A model generated the notes under the pieces. The model was not told the DNA's origin. It ran no database searches and saw only the letters and a list, made by a program, of their open reading frames with translations. Position numbers and translations under genes: made by a program. From Epiperipatus broadwayi (taxonomy: Eukaryota > Onychophora > Udeonychophora > Euonychophora > Peripatidae): a DNA stretch of 64,000 nucleotides. Within the stretch, counting starts at the first letter, position 1, and each line of letters begins with the position of its first letter. Shown piece by piece: positions 37,936 to 49,200 of the stretch. The DNA lies in assembly GCA_028023455.1 (NCBI GenBank), contig JAQFVV010006270.1, positions 5,608,834-5,672,833 of the forward strand, read 5' to 3'.

Positions 37936-38006
37936 GCATCAGCCGGGAAGCGAACCCGGGACAACTGCTTGTAAGGCTGCTGTGCTAACCACTCGACCAC
38001 CAACGC
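37936..38006 (-). mobile_element. tRNA-Val(TAC)-like SINE
   Basis: Read on the minus strand, a 71-base tRNA-like head is followed at once by a run of A. Box A (TGGTCGAGTGG) and box B (GGTTCGCTTCC) for RNA polymerase III are good. The acceptor ends GCGTTGG and CTGATGC can pair over all seven positions with three G-T wobbles. The T arm is a perfect CCGGG/CCCGG stem, and the anticodon loop CTTACAA gives TAC. The D stem is poor and the anticodon stem has a mismatch. With the A tail and further copies at 9.2 and 62.9 kb, a SINE is more likely than a working tRNA gene. Confidence 0.78.
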
Positions 38007-38616
38007 TTGACAAATTTAGAATTTTAAACCTTAAGTTATGGTACTGTGTCACTTACATGCCTTGGGCTATGGCTCATAAGATTAAGAAGATTTTATCAAG
38101 TTTTTTATGGATAATCTAATTTCATATTAGTAAACCTTTAAAAGGGAACCACATAAAAATAAGTAATATTTTTATATCCAACACATACATTTGTACATGC
38201 AAGTATACTTTTAATATACGAGTTGTTGTTTTTTTCTTCTTATAAATATACTTTTTAACATATCACATATATTTATATATTCTATATGAATTATTCTAGT
38301 ATTCATCCTTTGTAAACACTGTAACATACACTTAATTTTGGATGCTGGATTAAGTAAATTATTCAATGAAATTTTATTATGTTTGCTCAAGTACAATGAT
38401 CCAAATTTTACAAAAGTTCTTAACCATCTGATCCAATTGTGCCTATTACAAATCAGGGGCAATTCTACTTAAGTTCAGGAGAAACTTCATGGATACTTTT
38501 AAAAATTTGAGAATAAACTTTTGTAATTGTAGATATAAATAAGGAAGATAATGTGAATGAAAACTGAACAATAATTTTATACTCTTAAGATGTAGCAAGT
38601 TTTCAGTTTTTGTACG

Positions 38617-39080
38617 TGCAAGATTTGATAAAATTTTGAAAAATTCATCTGTAACTTTGGAGGTAAAATTTTATTTGCATTACAACTTTGTTCAGAAACC
38701 TGAGCAGTGATTCTAATAAATGCAACTTTTTTAAAAGTAATGGTAGTTCAATAAAACAAGGAAAGTCATTAATTCCATTTTTTAGTTGATGTGAGAGAAT
38801 TCATTATTATTTCAACTTTTCTCTTCAATGAAATGTATATCTTTGGCATTTGTTTGATATCTAAGGTATTCTATTTCTGATGCTGCAATGGTGTCGATAT
38901 GAATAGTCATTAATTAAACGTAATTGCTGTTGCTTATATTTTAAATTGGCTATTAAGTATACAGCCCTTACATATGCAAGATTTGATCATTTAGAGAATT
39001 CCGTATATAATTTTGAAGCTAAGAATATTTTATTTGCATTACAACTTCTCAAATTTTTAAACAATATACCCAATGTACAA
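38617..39080. repeat. Diverged direct repeat, period about 358 bp
   Basis: TGCAAGATTTGAT (38,617 and 38,975) and, 70-80 bases on, TTTATTTGCATTACAACTT recur in the same order and orientation. This is about one and a quarter units of an old tandem repeat. I see no hammerhead core in it. Confidence 0.5.
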
Positions 39081-41191
39081 TGTGGGAAGATGGACATATT
39101 GCTGAATATGAATCAATATTTCACGATTTACTAAAATCACTGCAATCTTAATTAAACTCTTAAACCTATTTTAAGATTGTAAAGAATCATCTTCCGGTTT
39201 GGAGTCTCCAAAAAAGTCAGCCTTAAAGCATTTAAATATAACGACTTGAAAAAGAAAGCCAAAAAGCGAACATAAAGTAGAAAATAAAAAAAATACCAAC
39301 TTTTTTTCATTATCATTTAATAGTTCAAAATATTCACTAAATTTTAAGTGTTATCTTCATCTTTAATGGACTTTTGCAAAGTTTTTCTTTCTATTTCATT
39401 TTTATATACAATCACAATATTTTAATATTTATATTCTTTATTTAGGTTATATGTATTAATTTTATATGCAACTATTTTTTTTTTTTTACAATATTGACTT
39501 TATTATACCTTTATCATTTGTGCTTTTTTTGCTTATAAGTGATACTTTTAAGATATGATTGATTTCTTTAATGTAAATAACTAATAACATTTATTCACAT
39601 ATAACAATTATATTTAATACCACAGATATCTTTTTTGCCCTAAATGACAGACAGTTCTATGATATTCTGCACTTTTAAGGACATTTGTATTTGAAAGAAA
39701 TAACTGGTAGATAAGTTCAGTTTGATAAAGTAAAAGTAAGTAGTATATAAAATACTGCATTTTACATATGTGTAATCAATTAATATATATATATATGTGC
39801 TCTGCGCACAGATAATGAAGCTATTAAACGTAAGTAAAATTATCAAAAGTTACCGCCAAGGGCTTTCGGGACAGTTTATAGTCCCATATTCATGGCTACT
39901 TGTGTTTGGTTAAGAACTGTAATATTAATGCAAATTTGCAGACTTGGCAAAATAAGAATAACTTCCTATATTTGAAGTAGAAAAAAAAATGCAAAGTTCT
40001 AAAAATTATATGCTAATAACTAATTAACTTGGCAAAGGTTATTAAAACCATCAAATTATCATTATTGTTTGATTTTCATGGATTCGCTCGAATTTTATAA
40101 GCCTTTTTAAAAGGACTTCTCATTTCTTTATGTTATCTGAAACAATATAATTATGTTTATTGTAATTTTAGATTTTAAAGCAGCAGAAAATCGTGAACAA
40201 TTTATTTGTGCCTAAAAATTTTGGTGATATAAGAGGCTTAGGATAGACTTGCATATTTTGCTGCAGTAACTCAAAAACAATTTCCATGAGAGACTCGATA
40301 AAACTGTATACCTTAGAGTTGATAGAATTAGGAAGAACATATTATTCTGAAAATAGTAACTCCATTAAAACAAAGCAATTCTTGATATCATGACTTCCCT
40401 TTATTTAAAAACCAAGAGATTACTCTATTATGAAGACAAACTAAATAATTGAAAGTTCTTATTCAGAATATTTATATATACATTCTCTGCCCACGGGGTT
40501 AAAAGTAACAAAGCAAGAGAATACTACGACGACAAAAAAATAATCGATGAAAGTTCGCAAATGCTCATTAATCTTTACATAATTAAGCATTTCAATATTA
40601 AAAACTATATCATAATCTTTAACAACCTTTACATTACAGATAAACTAATCTTGAGATTAACAGTTTCTAGATGAATCACAATAATGAAGTTTTCTTTAAA
40701 TTTTTAAAATTTATCTTCATTTCAAATTTGCACAGTAAGTGTGAACTACATATGCGTGAGTTACAGCATTATTTCCATCTTCTCATTATCTTTCAAATGG
40801 TGTATGGCATATTTTCTATGCCAAAATGTAGATTTATTAAGATGGGGAATATTGATTTGAACACTAATGATTCTTTTCTCATTTCTAGGCACTAGGATTC
40901 CAAAAATACTTTATCATCTAGCATTTTACATAAAAATATATCTCTAGAAGATAAATTAATTTCTTTAGCACACACAAAAAAAATGACTAGACAACCTCTA
41001 CATACAGAAACTAACAATACACCACCAAAAGTGATACAGAGAGCAAGTGAATGCAGAACTTTTCACAAATTATCAGACATGATATTTCTCTCATTATATG
41101 AATAAATTTTATATTTTTTTATTTTACTTTTCATTTATAATTTTTTTTATACACAGAATTAGCAAAACAAATATGTTAATACTGTAAATAA

Positions 41192-41529
41192 TGAGATATT
41201 ATTTTTATATAGCGCCATGTTTTTTTATGTAATAGTGATATTAGCGATTAAGCCAATGCACATGCGCTTTAAAGATAAATTATAAATGAATACTCTCGGA
41301 TTTTTCCAGACACATAACAAATGTAATTTAAAGTGATCGTTTAACACCTTCACGCTCTCATTTCCACACACTTAAGATTTGCCCATACATAAACGTTTGG
41401 GTCGAAAGAATGGATGGATTCATTCCATTCTTTCTAAAATACTATATCTTGTGTCTCGAAAAATCGAGAGTATTCATTTATAATTTATCTTTAAAGCGCA
41501 TGTGCATTGGCTTAATCGCTAATATCACT
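41192..41529. mobile_element. Fold-back element with 14-bp target duplication
   Basis: AATACTGTAAATAA stands on both sides (41,178-41,191 and 41,530-41,543). Inside, near-perfect inverted arms of about 75 bases (about 41,228-41,305 and 41,455-41,529) share TTAGCGATTAAGCCAATGC and CGCTTTAAAGATAAATTATA. A smaller hairpin (GAAAGAATGGA arms, 41,405-41,436) lies in the loop. It has the same fold-back-plus-long-duplication form as the ribozyme repeats, but I could find no hammerhead core. Confidence 0.75.
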
Positions 41530-43278
41530 AATACTGTAAATAAAAAATGTGGAATTGAAAAAAATGTGTCAAATCATGAATTGTTTATTTTTGCAACAAC
41601 GACGACACCTCTTGTAAGGCATATATAATTCAGCTGGGGAAATATTTGGAATTCATATTCAAGCATAAGTCTGTTATTCAAGTTATAGTTTCAGTAGTCT
41701 TATAACATTCAAAAAAAAAAAAGTGTTGTCTGTTAAAAAAAAGAAAAAAAGATATGAAATTTTTTTGGCTGTGTGGAGTAATGATCAACAAAATTGCTCA
41801 GAAAGGCTGCTTATTCCTTATCAAATAAAATTGTGATGGGCAATGCATCCCTTCACACTCCATTTCACTTAGCAACCCAACATGAATGAATATTTTTGTT
41901 GGATAAGATATATCTGCATTTTTATTTCTTTCACTGCATGTTACAATAACATTTTATTATTTTTAAGCATTCATTTTGCATTAATAACTTGATTTTATAT
42001 TTTAGTTAGATTCTACCTAATAAAATCTTTTCCACAACATGAAAGACAGATAATAAATATATTATTCTACATTGCATTAAATACAAACTTTTTCTGTTTA
42101 GGTACACCAATCATTTACAGTCTAAAGAATATTTAACTTATTCAGCTCTTCTATTTCCTCTTCATTCATTACATGCAGATAGCTGCAAGGAAAAATTTCT
42201 TGTGGAAGTTTCTTAGAAAAAGGAAAATTATCAATTATTCTATTTTTTGATATAATTTGATCTTCAAATTTACCAATTTTTGTTTCTACAATTAGGTATT
42301 ACTTTTTTTTTTTATGATATAATTTGATTTTCAAATTTATCTATATTTGTTTCTACTTTTAAGTATATTTTATTTCACTATTATATTAGAGTAACCAATA
42401 AATCATTTGAAACTCAATTTGTATCAGTCATTTAGTTCTGTTATAAATCTCTAAATTTCTAAATACATAATCTTCGTGGGCTCACAGATTAGTAAAATTT
42501 TGTTTGGTATTTTTTTTTATTTAATCAAATATAAAGTATTATGCCCAAAACGTTGATATCCATAACTTTATCTGACAAAAACTAATTACAATGTGGATCA
42601 AATTTTAATTAACAAACATTTTACTCACTGTATTGAAACTATAGCAAAATAATCATTTCAACAAAAACATGATTTATTACACAAATATATAATTACATTA
42701 AAATAACAAAAGAAAGAACCACCTGTCTTCGTATGCGATACATTAATAATTACAAACTACACGTGCCTATGATCAATTTATATACATGGATGTTATTTTA
42801 GAAATACCATTCATAATTTTAATGAGACTTCAAGAATTTCTATTATCCAGTAACTTTTACTTTTTTTTTAACGATTATTTATATAATAAATTCATCAAAA
42901 AAAATTATTGTAATTTCAATAGTAATCTAGCAAAAATTTTAATTTTTAAAAACTAAGGCCGGATTGATCATATCATTTAGTCTTCAAATGTCTCGCACTC
43001 GATGCTTTATTAAGTATTTTTAAAGCCAAGTATTGCTTATATATCTTCAAAAATTTATCTAAACTTTCTATTAACTAAATTGCTGAAACACTAAAAACAC
43101 ACACACATTAATAACTATCAAATCTGACACTACATTCGAGTTAATATGCAGAGCTTTTGTTAGCACGAACGTAACTCATAATAAATCCAATTTTAAAAAA
43201 ATTTTAAAAAAAATTAATTAAAATATTACTAATAAATAATTGTATTCGTGTTATGTAGTTAAAATACAATTTTCTCAC

Positions 43279-43360
43279 CATTTTGGCTGTTTAAATTGTA
43301 ATGATGCAGCAGATTTAAAACATCCAAAGATCTGAGCTACCACCGCTTTTTATTAATGGC
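43279..43360 (-). CDS. SNRPB: SmB/B' exon 1 (5' UTR and ATG only)
   Basis: On the minus strand a leader reading GCGGTGGTAGCTCAGATC runs into CCAAAATG, and the ATG (43,281-43,279) is followed at once by GTGAG, a standard donor. Exon 2 begins ACA GTG GGT, so splicing gives Met-Thr-Val-Gly, the exact N-terminus expected of animal SmB. An exon that contributes only the start codon fits the missing first codon precisely. The upstream limit is not visible; 43,360 is a guess. GTCGCCATTAATA near 43,370, on the minus strand, is a possible core-promoter or YY1-like site, without further support. Confidence 0.8.
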
Positions 43361-44267
43361 GACTAACTAACGCTAATTCAACTTCAAAAAATTCAATACA
43401 TCAATAGCGCCATCTAGAAGTTATCAATAAAAATTGTTTTAAAAATAGACTTAAATGTGGTAATCAATTTGTAAATATATCTTCATTGTAGCATTTTAGT
43501 TGATATTTGCGAGCACGAATGTCTAGAAAAGCAAAAATCAAAAACCAGCAAATAAAATTTAATTCATGTTTTATTATAATGTAGTATTTATAAATACATT
43601 TTGAAAGTAGATAAAAAGTTTTTTTTATATATGTGTTTATTTGAATGAGATATAAAAACATAACGTTGACTTCGTTGTTGTAGAACCTACAACATAATGA
43701 TTATATTAATGATGGTATAATTAGCATGTTGAATACCAGCGAAATAGAGGCAATGCTTATTAAATTACAATTTTCAAAAGATTATAAAAAGATTTTGTTA
43801 TAACGCTTATTAAAACTCACTATTTAAATGGAATTCTTAACTATTTTTATTAATTTAATTGCATGTTTTGTTACACTGACCATCAGTTCTGATTACATAT
43901 TATATATATATTAGTTACACAGGGAATTTAATCAAGGGATTAGAGAACAAACAGAATGTGAGTCCATTTGAAATTATAGATGAGCTATTTACTAATTATT
44001 CATTGACAGTAAATTAACTATAAGCTTAAATTACAACTCAGATATTATAATTCAAAGCATTTCACATTTATTATTTTGTGTGTGTGTATATATAATAAAC
44101 AATTACTTAAATAGCAATACGAGATCGATGTGTGAACAGAAAGACTCTACTATAAAATATTAATAGCACATACATTAACATTTTCCGTTTCGTAAATGAC
44201 TTATATGTGTTTTGTTATTTACAAATTATATACAAAATCTAATTTATTTTTAATTTAAATGCAATAG

Positions 44268-44426
44268 CATCACATCTCCAATACTAGCACATAATTGTTT
44301 ATAAACAAAGCAAAGCAAAACTCCATATAGTAGTGCCACCTGTGCTAAACAGAGTAATCAATGGATGCCATTGATTACTCTGTTTAGCACAAGTGGCACT
44401 ACTATATGGAGTTTTGCTTTGCTTTG
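44268..44426. mobile_element. Family 1 fragment forming a 62-bp near-perfect hairpin
   Basis: Arms 44,303-44,364 and 44,368-44,429 are inverse copies with one mismatch and a three-base loop (ATG). They consist of the 3' end of the family 1 unit joined to its own inverse, next to a piece of the unit 5' end (ACTAGCACATAATTGTT). TTTAAATGCAATAG flanks the insertion (44,254-44,267 and 44,427-44,440), a 14-base target duplication. A transcript would be a 127-nt perfect snap-back. Confidence 0.8.
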
Positions 44427-44469
44427 TTTAAATGCAATAGATATATATAACTTAAATACAATAATTGCG

Positions 44470-44893
44470 TAAATATAAGTTGAGAGATTTGAACTCAGGA
44501 TTTTTCAATCTATTCATTCACTCTATCTCAAGCAACCGAAACACTTTTTTGCAGAACCAGCACTCATCAGTTGGATCATATCATAATCTCCCACATATAT
44601 ATACAATCAGTGCTCGGTTTTATATTAAGATAGCAATTCCTCATACTTTAATGAACAGACTTGAATCTTCTCACCCTTTCAACTATTCAACCATCCATTT
44701 CATTGAAAAACTGAACACTGATTGTATATATGTGGGTGATCATCAACTGGCTCAACTGACGAGTGCCGATTCTGCATGAAATACATATATTGGGGATTAT
44801 GTACCTTTTTTTCATATGTATCAGTTGCTTGAGATGGACTGGAAGATGAATAGATTGAAAAATCCTCAGTTCAAATCTCTCTACTTACATATA
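44470..44893. mobile_element. Fold-back dimer of a family 3 hammerhead repeat
   Basis: The outer arms (near 44,480-44,515 and 44,850-44,882) are inverse copies with GAGAGATTTGAACT and GGATTTTTCAATCTATTC. Inside, each arm carries a hammerhead-like core. The right arm (from about 44,757, plus strand) has CTGACGA, stem II GTGC/GCAT with a seven-base loop, and GAAA. The left arm (about 44,545-44,570, minus strand) has CTGATGA and GTGC/GCA but no GAAA. The region gives a spurious 104-codon ORF. Confidence 0.7.
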
Positions 44894-45307
44894 TGAAACA
44901 TTCAGTATAAGCAGGTTAAATACTGCTTTAAAATTAATTATTGCATAAGTAAATAAATTAATTACACAAAATCCTCCAAATTAATATAAAATATGTATTT
45001 TAATTTTGAGTCAACTTAAAAATATACAATTAACTTAACACTTCAAGAATTTAATTATACTCATTCTCAAGAGTAAAACTTTTTTAAGTGTAAAATACAA
45101 TACACATGCATATAATATATATATATTAATTACTAAATATATTACAAATAAAGGTTCTACCCATCAAATGAAAATACATAATACATACTAATAGCTAGAG
45201 GGAAAAGTATTCCATAAAAAATAAAATATAGTCTTCAAAATATTAAGAAACAAAATGTATGGGAATTCAAAATAGTCAAAAAATCCAAACTTTTATAGAT
45301 AATTAAG

Positions 45308-45790
45308 TTAGTAATACAGAGAATGTATCAACAGCTCAAACAAGCTCTTAGTTGATAAGTGCAGTAAGAGAAAATTTTTAAAATCTCTATCCAAAAAACT
45401 CTTGATTTCGAGCCTATGGCTCACTTCAGTGAGGAGATAGAATTTTCAGACACTAGATCTAAAATATCAACTCAAAAACAGCACTTATTTCATTCATAAT
45501 ATTTAAGTAGCAACTCTGATGTTAGATAGCTGGAGTAAAAGACATTTTCATGTCCAAAAACTTCAGAGTTTCTACTTAAATATTACGTAGGAAATAATTG
45601 CTGGTTTCTGAGTTGATATTTTAGATCTAGGGTCTGAAAATTCTAGTTTCTCACTGAGGTGAGCCATAAGCTCGAAACCAATTGGTCTGGAGATAAGAGT
45701 TTTTCAGATAGAGATTTTAAATATTTTCTCTTATTGCACTTATCAATTAAGAGCTTGTTTGAGCTATTGGTACACTTTGTATTACATTGT
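45308..45790. mobile_element. 480-bp fold-back with hammerhead-like motif in each arm, family 2
   Basis: The whole element is one palindrome: outer arms start GTAATAC and the inner arms meet around 45,540. On the plus strand, 45,653-45,692 reads CTGAGGT, stem II GAGC/GCTC with loop CATAA, GAAA, palindromic stem III ACCAATTGGT and a C. The inverse arm (about 45,398-45,440) has CTGAAGT, GAGC/GCTC and GAAAT. Position 9 of the core is T rather than A, and stem I pairing is partial. The architecture equals families 1 and 3, although the sequence is different. Confidence 0.65.
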
Positions 45791-46484
45791 TGTAAATACA
45801 AGCTTATAAAACCATTAGAAACCACTTACCACCTAAACATACCAATATTGGTATGTTAACTGTTTTCTAATGGTTACATGTCCCATTTAGCTTTAAGCAT
45901 TATTTAATTTAAGCTTATAAAAGCAATGTCACGTTATATACGACTTGCTTTATTGATAATTATAATTAATTTAGTTATTCTATTGATAAAAATAAACATT
46001 TTACATAATATAAATTTGTATTTTAATGCACCTTATGAAAGTTCAAAAAGTAATTACTACACAACAACAATGAACTTTGAAAATAATTTATTTAGCCAAA
46101 AAATACATTTTATAAATATACTTTAAATGTTTACTTGGTACTTATGTATTATTCTGTCTACCAAACTTGGCAGCCATTTTAGTGACATAATAATAATAAA
46201 TCGTACTGATCTTATGTAGTACTGCCTGTTAGCAAAACTGTCATTCACAGATGAAAGTTGACAAGAATTTACTAATTGATCAGTTTTGCTTTTATAATAA
46301 AAGCAAACCTGATATTGTATATATTTTAATATGTAATGAAAATCAATAAAAAAAATACTTTTCAAAAAGCAATCGAACACTGTAAGTGTAATGTATTAGC
46401 AATCTCGTATTCGGTAGTTGTCGTGATTTTTGTTCAGGAAGTAATTTTATGCTTGATGCATCTTTTGTTTTACACATCCATGAA

Positions 46485-46562
46485 TTATAAGAATTAAGAA
46501 TATATTTATTTATGTTTTTATTTATTAAAAAAACAAACACAATATCTTCTTAATTCTTATAA
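46485..46562. repeat. 16-bp perfect inverted repeat
   Basis: TTATAAGAATTAAGAA (46,485-46,500) recurs inverted at 46,547-46,562 with a 46-base AT-rich spacer. It could be the end pair of a small element or chance in AT-rich DNA. Confidence 0.5.
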
Positions 46563-47148
46563 GTCAGAGATACAATCACGGTTTCTTTTACTTTTTTTTT
46601 TTTTTTTACTTTAGAAAAACCGTGTTTTTCACAATTGTTTTTCATTTTGTTATAAATATAAACATATTTTTTTGTTTTGCTTGTTTTTTAACTTTCTATT
46701 AAAAGTCTTAACATTTTAAAAAATAACTGAGGCTATAAATTTATCACAAGCAAATGGATGTCAAAAAATGACTTTTGGAAAAATGATGGATACTTCTATC
46801 TATAATATGTATTTCAATGACTCTGAGTTTGAAAACAATGGAAGGAAGCAATAGATGTGGAAAAATTATATGCATGTATCTGAATGATCAAATGTTCACT
46901 ATATCTTATAGATTCTGATGACCATATATATGTAAATAACATTTTATGACTAAAGTCATGTTCAATTGAAACAATTTTAACAAAATAATAAACTTATGAG
47001 AACAATATTGTTTTCATTTAAAAACAGTATGTATTAAATATCTTTTTACATTGTTTTGTAAACACTATCTGATTGAAAAACAAGTCTAATCATAAAAGGG
47101 GAAAATCTATCAAAAATCTGTTTGAGACCAGGCTATAAAAAGATTATT

Positions 47149-47305
47149 ATACCATTTACAACCTTAAACATTTTATCAATACAATTTATTTATATTAAAA
47201 CTAACAGTAAAGAGTTCTGATAATGCTGGCAGAACGGTCGTAACTGTTAGTTTTGATATAAATAAATAGTATTGATAAAGTGTTTAAGAAGGTTGTAAAT
47301 GGTAT
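47149..47305. mobile_element. Fold-back of family 4 with decayed hammerhead in the loop
   Basis: Arms 47,149-47,206 and 47,244-47,305 are inverse copies (ATACCATTTACAACCTT and the following 40 bases). The loop reads CTGATAA, a weak stem II, GTAAC and TGTT, which is a hammerhead order with changes at several invariant positions. One arm also matches 5,521-5,620. Confidence 0.6.
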
Positions 47306-48185
47306 ATGTTAAAGTAGAAATCAATACATAGGGAAAAGAAGAAAATTATATAAAAAGATTGAGAAGAAACCAACTAAGAAATACAACGTAACCTTTCCTG
47401 AAGATTTCCTTTAAAGATGCAAGAGGCTGCCTAGAATATATTACAGGTAATCTGGATTTATTATTTTAGAGTATTACCTGCCTTTTTTTATTGTAATATC
47501 TTGCTTTTATTGTCTATAACAAATCAATTTCACAATTAAATATAATCATTTCAACAATGTCGTATGCAAAAGGAAATTGGTACAACCAATACACAAACCT
47601 GAAGTAATTTTAATTGGAAAACTAGACATATTATTATAGCAGGAAATTAAATTTCACTAGTTTAAAGAAATTATTTGAGTAAAAATAGAAAGAAATTAAG
47701 TTTCACTGACTCAATACTAATGGGTGTATTACTAAATATATTAATTATTAATGCTGAAGAATTGAATCTAAATTTTTCAGGCAATTAGTACAAGCCCAAA
47801 GTATCCAGTTAAACATAAATCAATGTGACAGAAAATATTTCAAGCATCTTAAGAAATTATTAAAGCCAAAAGTTTAATTTCTTAGTGCAGTAAACTAAAT
47901 TTTATTAGAAAAATTACTGGTATTTTATCAAAATTGATCATACAGTTTATTAACTAAGTATTGGTTATACAAGTATTTCTTACTGATAAATAAATAATAA
48001 GAAGTCTATATGGACAATGAGCATAAATCTGTCAGTAAAAAAAAAAAAAATAATTATAAAATATCTTTCTACAGAGAAAAAAAAGTACTTTTATGTGTGT
48101 GTGTGTTTATTCAAATAAAGAAATAAGAGTGATCTTTAGGAAGTATTATATCTTTATCTTTCTTATTGCATTGCTAAATCCATAT

Positions 48186-49120
48186 AATATTGATCTCATC
48201 TATATTCTTTATTACTTTTTACAATGCTTTTTTACAACTCGCTATTGACAGTTTCAATTGCCCCAGTATTCTTCTTCAGAACTATAATAAACATAATACA
48301 AATACATTAATACAAATATACATGAACATATAATTTTACATTATATATATTCTATCTTGTAATCAGTATTTATATACCCCATATATCTTTATATAGCACT
48401 TTATATAATTATTCATCATCATCATTAACCATTATCTATCCACTGCAGGATGAAAGTCTCTCCAAGTTCAATCCATCTCCGATCTTTAGCTTCTCATCTC
48501 CACATCACCCCTGCACACTTTCTTATTTTATCCATCTGTCTCACATGTGGTCTCTGGAACTTTTACAATCTCTTGGTATCCAGTTTAAGATTTCAATTGT
48601 CTATCTATTATCATCTCTTCTAGCAATATATCTAGTCCAACTCCACTTTTTTCAATGAGGTCAATAACACCTGTTTCTTCTCTTATCCATATATTGCATT
48701 TTTGATTTCTTGTTACTCCTAACATGCATCTTTTTATACTTTTTTGAGTGGTCTGAAGTCTCTGTATTGCTCTTCTATTAAGTGTACAAGTCTCAGATCT
48801 ATAAGAACTGGTAAAACACATTTATTAAACTTTTCAAACACATAGGCAGGAAATAAAAGGAAATGTAATTATTTACCTTTGTATATATTATACATTTGAC
48901 ACTTTTTTATATTCTATATTTATCCATTAATATATCCTATAATCATATATATATATATATTATTTTTATTTCTTTATTTTTTATTTCACTCATTAATTTT
49001 TTTAATATTTAACTTTAACATTATATATTCGCACTTTTATATTTTACATTCGATGAAACTGTCAATGTAAAAAAGCATTGTAAAAAGTAATAAAGAATAT
49101 AGATGATATTAATATTATAT
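48186..49120. mobile_element. Fold-back, family 4, enclosing a LINE 3' end
   Basis: Arms 48,186-48,254 and 49,056-49,120 are inverse copies (GAATATAGATGA, GTAATAAAG, AAAAAAGCATTGTAAAAAG). Next to the left arm, on the minus strand (about 48,244-48,283), CTGAAGA is followed by a weak stem II, GAAAC and TGTC, a hammerhead-like order. The right arm stops within the GAAACTGTC part. The AT-rich spacer holds a separate LINE fragment. Confidence 0.6.
48412..48820 (-). pseudogene. 3' end of an RTE-like LINE reverse transcriptase ORF
   Basis: The minus strand encodes the familiar RTE C-terminal tail: SETCTLNRRAIQRLQTTQKS, then MLGVTRN, then IREETGV and DLIEK. In another frame this continues to a KDRRWIELGE-type end near 48,450. 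The sequence finishes in ATGATGATGATGAATAA, the kind of short 3' microsatellite RTE elements carry. It is 5'-truncated at about 48,820 and has at least one frameshift, so it is a dead copy. It could belong to the same family as the LINE at 36 kb, but they do not overlap. Confidence 0.8.
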
Positions 49121-49200
49121 TAAATAAGAGTTATTACAAACAAATTTGCATGCTGCATAATATATTGACATTAATTGGATAGGTGAGTAGATTATAATTT

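Larger units (their letters stand above)
21914..43278 (-). other. SmB intron 1 (about 21.4 kb)
   Basis: It runs from ATG|GTGAG at 43,278 to a T-rich tract plus TAG at 21,914. Recognisable elements are a minisatellite at 22.5 kb, the ribozyme-like TIR element at 24.2-26.1 kb, family 1 copy B at 27.5 kb, a CpG-rich block from 28.4 kb, the 404-bp ribozyme array with a nested mariner element at 32.3-34.0 kb, a LINE at 35.3-37.0 kb, a SINE at 37.9 kb and a fold-back at 41.2 kb. In 22,620-24,160, 26,150-27,480, 30,300-32,260, 34,040-35,330, 37,050-37,930, 39,090-41,170 and 41,550-43,270 I see nothing beyond AT-rich sequence and chance ORFs. Confidence 0.85.

Noticed and set aside
37936-38006. A functional tRNA-Val(TAC) gene
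   Set aside because: The D stem is poor, the anticodon stem has a mismatch, an A-run tail follows, and related degraded copies occur at 9.2 and 62.9 kb, so a SINE is favoured.
44465-44779. 104-codon plus-strand ORF
   Set aside because: It runs through the fold-back of family 3, including the ribozyme motif, so it is a by-product of the repeat.
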